Below are positions 63,201 through 64,000 of a stretch of 64,000 bases of DNA, one piece after another (the stretch's first letter is position 1; the number at the start of each line of letters is the position of its first letter). The position numbers and the translations under genes are program-made. Below the pieces are notes generated by a model. That model did no database searches. It had not been told where the DNA came from and was given only the letters and a program-made list of their open reading frames with translations. Source of the stretch: Isosphaeraceae bacterium (GTDB lineage: Bacteria; Planctomycetota; Planctomycetia; Isosphaerales; Isosphaeraceae); assembly GCA_026004735.1 (NCBI GenBank), contig BPJS01000001.1, positions 3,731,641 to 3,795,640 on the forward strand. The letters run 5' to 3'.

Positions 63201-63908
63201 ATCGTGACCAGCGCGACGTACCGTCAGGACTCGCGGGTGAGTGCCGAAGCGCTGGCGCGTGATCCGAAGAATGCGTTGTATGCGCGGGGCGCTCGGCTGC
63301 GGTTTGAGGCCGAGGTGGTGCGGGACGTAGCGCTCGCGGCCGCGGGGTTGCTGGACCGGCGGATCGGCGGGCCGAGCGTCTATCCGCCCCAGCCGGAAGG
63401 GGTGACGTCGCTGGCGTATGGCGGACCGGGCTGGCCGACGAGCACGGGGCCGGATCGGTATCGGCGGGGCCTGTACACGTTCACGAAGCGGACGGCGCCG
63501 TATGCGATGTTCAGCACGTTCGACATGCCCACTTCGGAGGCGACCTGCGCGCGGCGAGAGCGATCGAATACGCCGTTGCAGTCGTTGACCTTGTTGAACG
63601 ATCTGGTGTTCCTGGAGGCGGCGCGTGCCTTGGCGGCGCGGGTGATGCGGGAGGCGGCTGATCTCGACGCCCGCATCGATCGCATGGCGATGCTGGTTCT
63701 GGGCCGGCACAGCCGGGAGCTGAAGGGATTCGCCGAGCGGGTCAGGGAGTTTTCCGAGCGGCAGCGTCAGCGATTGGAGGCCGGGGAGCTGGTCGCGAAG
63801 GAATTGGCGGCGGAGACGCCCACAGGTCTGGACCCGGTCGAACATGCGATGTGGACGGCGGTGGCGCGGGTGGTTTTGAATCTGGATCGGGCGATCACCC
63901 GGGACTGA
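60267..63908 (+). CDS. PSCyt1/DUF1549/DUF1553 (PSD1) planctomycete secreted protein
   Basis: 1213 residues, exported (signal peptide about 1-20). A planctomycete cytochrome C domain with C-F-P-C-H (Cys39, Cys42, His43) comes first, then DUF1549 (about 150-370) with a second C-A-Q-C-H (339-343). The middle (about 405-795) contains two related units, and DUF1553 (about 960-1170) ends the protein (P-T-H-P-E-L-L-D-W-L-A, S-N-T-P-L-Q-S-L). Such proteins are paired with DUF1501 proteins, as here (63922). They are thought to act in polysaccharide breakdown or electron transfer in the periplasm; the activity is not established. The C-x-x-C-H boxes suggest covalent haem. Confidence 0.93.
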   Translation: MSVWLRVLGLLICAEVPVAAQDRAVDYAREIEPLLAARCFPCHAAEEHKGGLRLDTREHLLIGGDSGPAIEVGDSGSSYLIEKVSGEDPSPMPPRGKGEPLTKAEVDRLRAWIDQGAPWDGPALTTERAAEVVGRQHWAFRAPERPAVPAVGRRDWARNAIDRFILARLESEGMAPAAEADRATLIRRLSLDLLGLPPTPEAVDAFVADPRPDAYERLVDRLLADPAYGERWGRRWLDLARYADTNGYEKDRERSIWPYRDWVIRAINADLPFDQFTVEQIAGDLLPGATLDQRIATGFHRNTMINEEGGIDVEEFRFAALVDRVATTGTVWLGLTLGCAQCHTHKYDPITQKDYYRLMAMMDNADEPEIDVPDPEIERRRRELLAEIEERESRLAERFPLPDPAGPWRVVRPLDAVVLGEGEKVEMGLEVRGDGSVVALGPAPERVTYAVRLEEHPEEVAQVRLEALPDESLPRTGPGRAPNGNYVVTGVRLALETADGRSVSVVPIESVEADYCQDGFTPAGVLDADRATGWAIDDGSGRLNRRRVLTLALREPIPAGAGRLHVVLEQNYGGRHTLGRFRMSVRGRPKPVDPGLSEARLRARHLEERQREWEASLTTADWVALAPTKVLSRKHATMEVMEDASVLVSGDKPNNDVYELEVEIPAGAEPVTGLRIEALTHPSHPEGGPGRAPLFSVGDFILTEVEARVRGGQAIRFAHASHDYAEPGKSAALAIDGQPDTGWSIRGGVGRPHHVVLELAEPLGREQPLRLELVLHQFGIHQMTLGRFRVSYTTTAGPLRSSGVPAEVEAALRVAEAERDDAQRELIRRAFLAGCEELEEARGEIEALRRRLPRHPTTLVMQERRPEHRRVTRVRERGEFLRAAERVEPGVPAALHRLPAGVAADRLGLARWLVSRDNPLVARVVVNRDWLAFFGRGLVTTVEDFGSRGERPTHPELLDWLAVEFMDRGWSRKQLHRLIVTSATYRQDSRVSAEALARDPKNALYARGARLRFEAEVVRDVALAAAGLLDRRIGGPSVYPPQPEGVTSLAYGGPGWPTSTGPDRYRRGLYTFTKRTAPYAMFSTFDMPTSEATCARRERSNTPLQSLTLLNDLVFLEAARALAARVMREAADLDARIDRMAMLVLGRHSRELKGFAERVREFSERQRQRLEAGELVAKELAAETPTGLDPVEHAMWTAVARVVLNLDRAITRD

Positions 63909-63921
63909 GAGGGCCAGGGCG

Positions 63922-64000
63922 ATGAATTGCCAGGTGAGGCGGTGGCAGGGGAAGGATCGGCTGGCGGTGACGCGTCGGCATTTTTTCCGGGACTGTGGGG
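63922..64000 (+). CDS. DUF1501 family protein, N-terminus only
   Basis: 26 codons before the right edge. The sequence after the ATG at 63922 contains T-R-R-H-F-F-R-D-C-G, the twin-arginine start typical of DUF1501 proteins (TAT export). It lies 13 nt after the DUF1553 gene, the standard partner order in planctomycetes. The rest is outside the window. Confidence 0.8.
   Translation, partial: MNCQVRRWQGKDRLAVTRRHFFRDCG

Noticed and set aside
1-64000. CRISPR arrays, insertion sequences, integrase genes, restriction or toxin-antitoxin systems
   Set aside because: No regularly spaced repeats, transposase or integrase motifs, or recognisable defence genes were seen on either strand.

Overview
The window is 64 kb of very GC-rich DNA that carries many marks of a planctomycete. 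These include a secreted DUF1549/DUF1553 protein with a planctomycete-type cytochrome C box (60267-63908), followed by the start of a DUF1501 gene. There is also a DUF1080 protein, secreted or TAT-exported Gfo/Idh/MocA oxidoreductases, a peptidase with the L-E-x-R leader, and kdsB, which implies an LPS-type envelope. A complete polyhydroxyalkanoate locus and the general style suggest an Isosphaeraceae/Gemmatales-like chromosome; that placement is inference. No plasmid, phage, insertion sequence or CRISPR features were seen.

Left part (1-37.9 kb): a cut-off SDR gene and a secreted hypothetical. Next come acylphosphatase, an ABC-2 permease and an ABC exporter with a degenerate ATPase domain, a second SDR and a subtilase. 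An envelope group follows (kdsB, membrane glycosyltransferase, two small hypotheticals), then a Gfo/Idh/MocA protein and an ADP-forming acyl-CoA synthetase homologue lacking both catalytic histidines. glpX and the PHA locus (SDR, phaC, phaB, phaE-like, phaA, phasin, with phaR divergent) come next. A three-gene phenolic-lipid type operon (methyltransferase, flavoprotein, type III polyketide synthase) is followed by acyl-CoA dehydrogenase, gamma-glutamyltransferase, tRNA-Val, a UPF0173 hydrolase, an EamA transporter, a BaiN-like flavoprotein, hslVU and an HtrA protease.

Middle (37.9-42 kb): a DksA/TraR-type gene with a clear terminator, a 363-bp gene-free stretch, and a two-gene operon of envelope-type hypotheticals. 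The plus strand is C-rich to the left of the gene-free stretch and G-rich to the right, whichever way genes point. This is the polarity expected at a replication origin.

Right part (42-64 kb): rpsB-tsf-pyrH-frr, then trpD, a GNAT/rhomboid pair, a STAS protein, a DapA-like aldolase and a secreted peptidase-MA-like protein. A group follows with a TAT-exported Gfo/Idh protein, a DUF1080-methyltransferase fusion and an amino-acid permease. Next are an LRR protein and a trio (GNAT, M20 peptidase, MenC/N-succinylamino-acid racemase family) that matches a D- to L-amino-acid conversion pathway. The window ends in the DUF1549/1553-DUF1501 pair.

Promoters that can be recognised (tRNA-Val, rpsB, htrA, acyl-CoA dehydrogenase) share a TTGAC(A/G) -35 box, a 16-17 nt spacer and a -10 hexamer.
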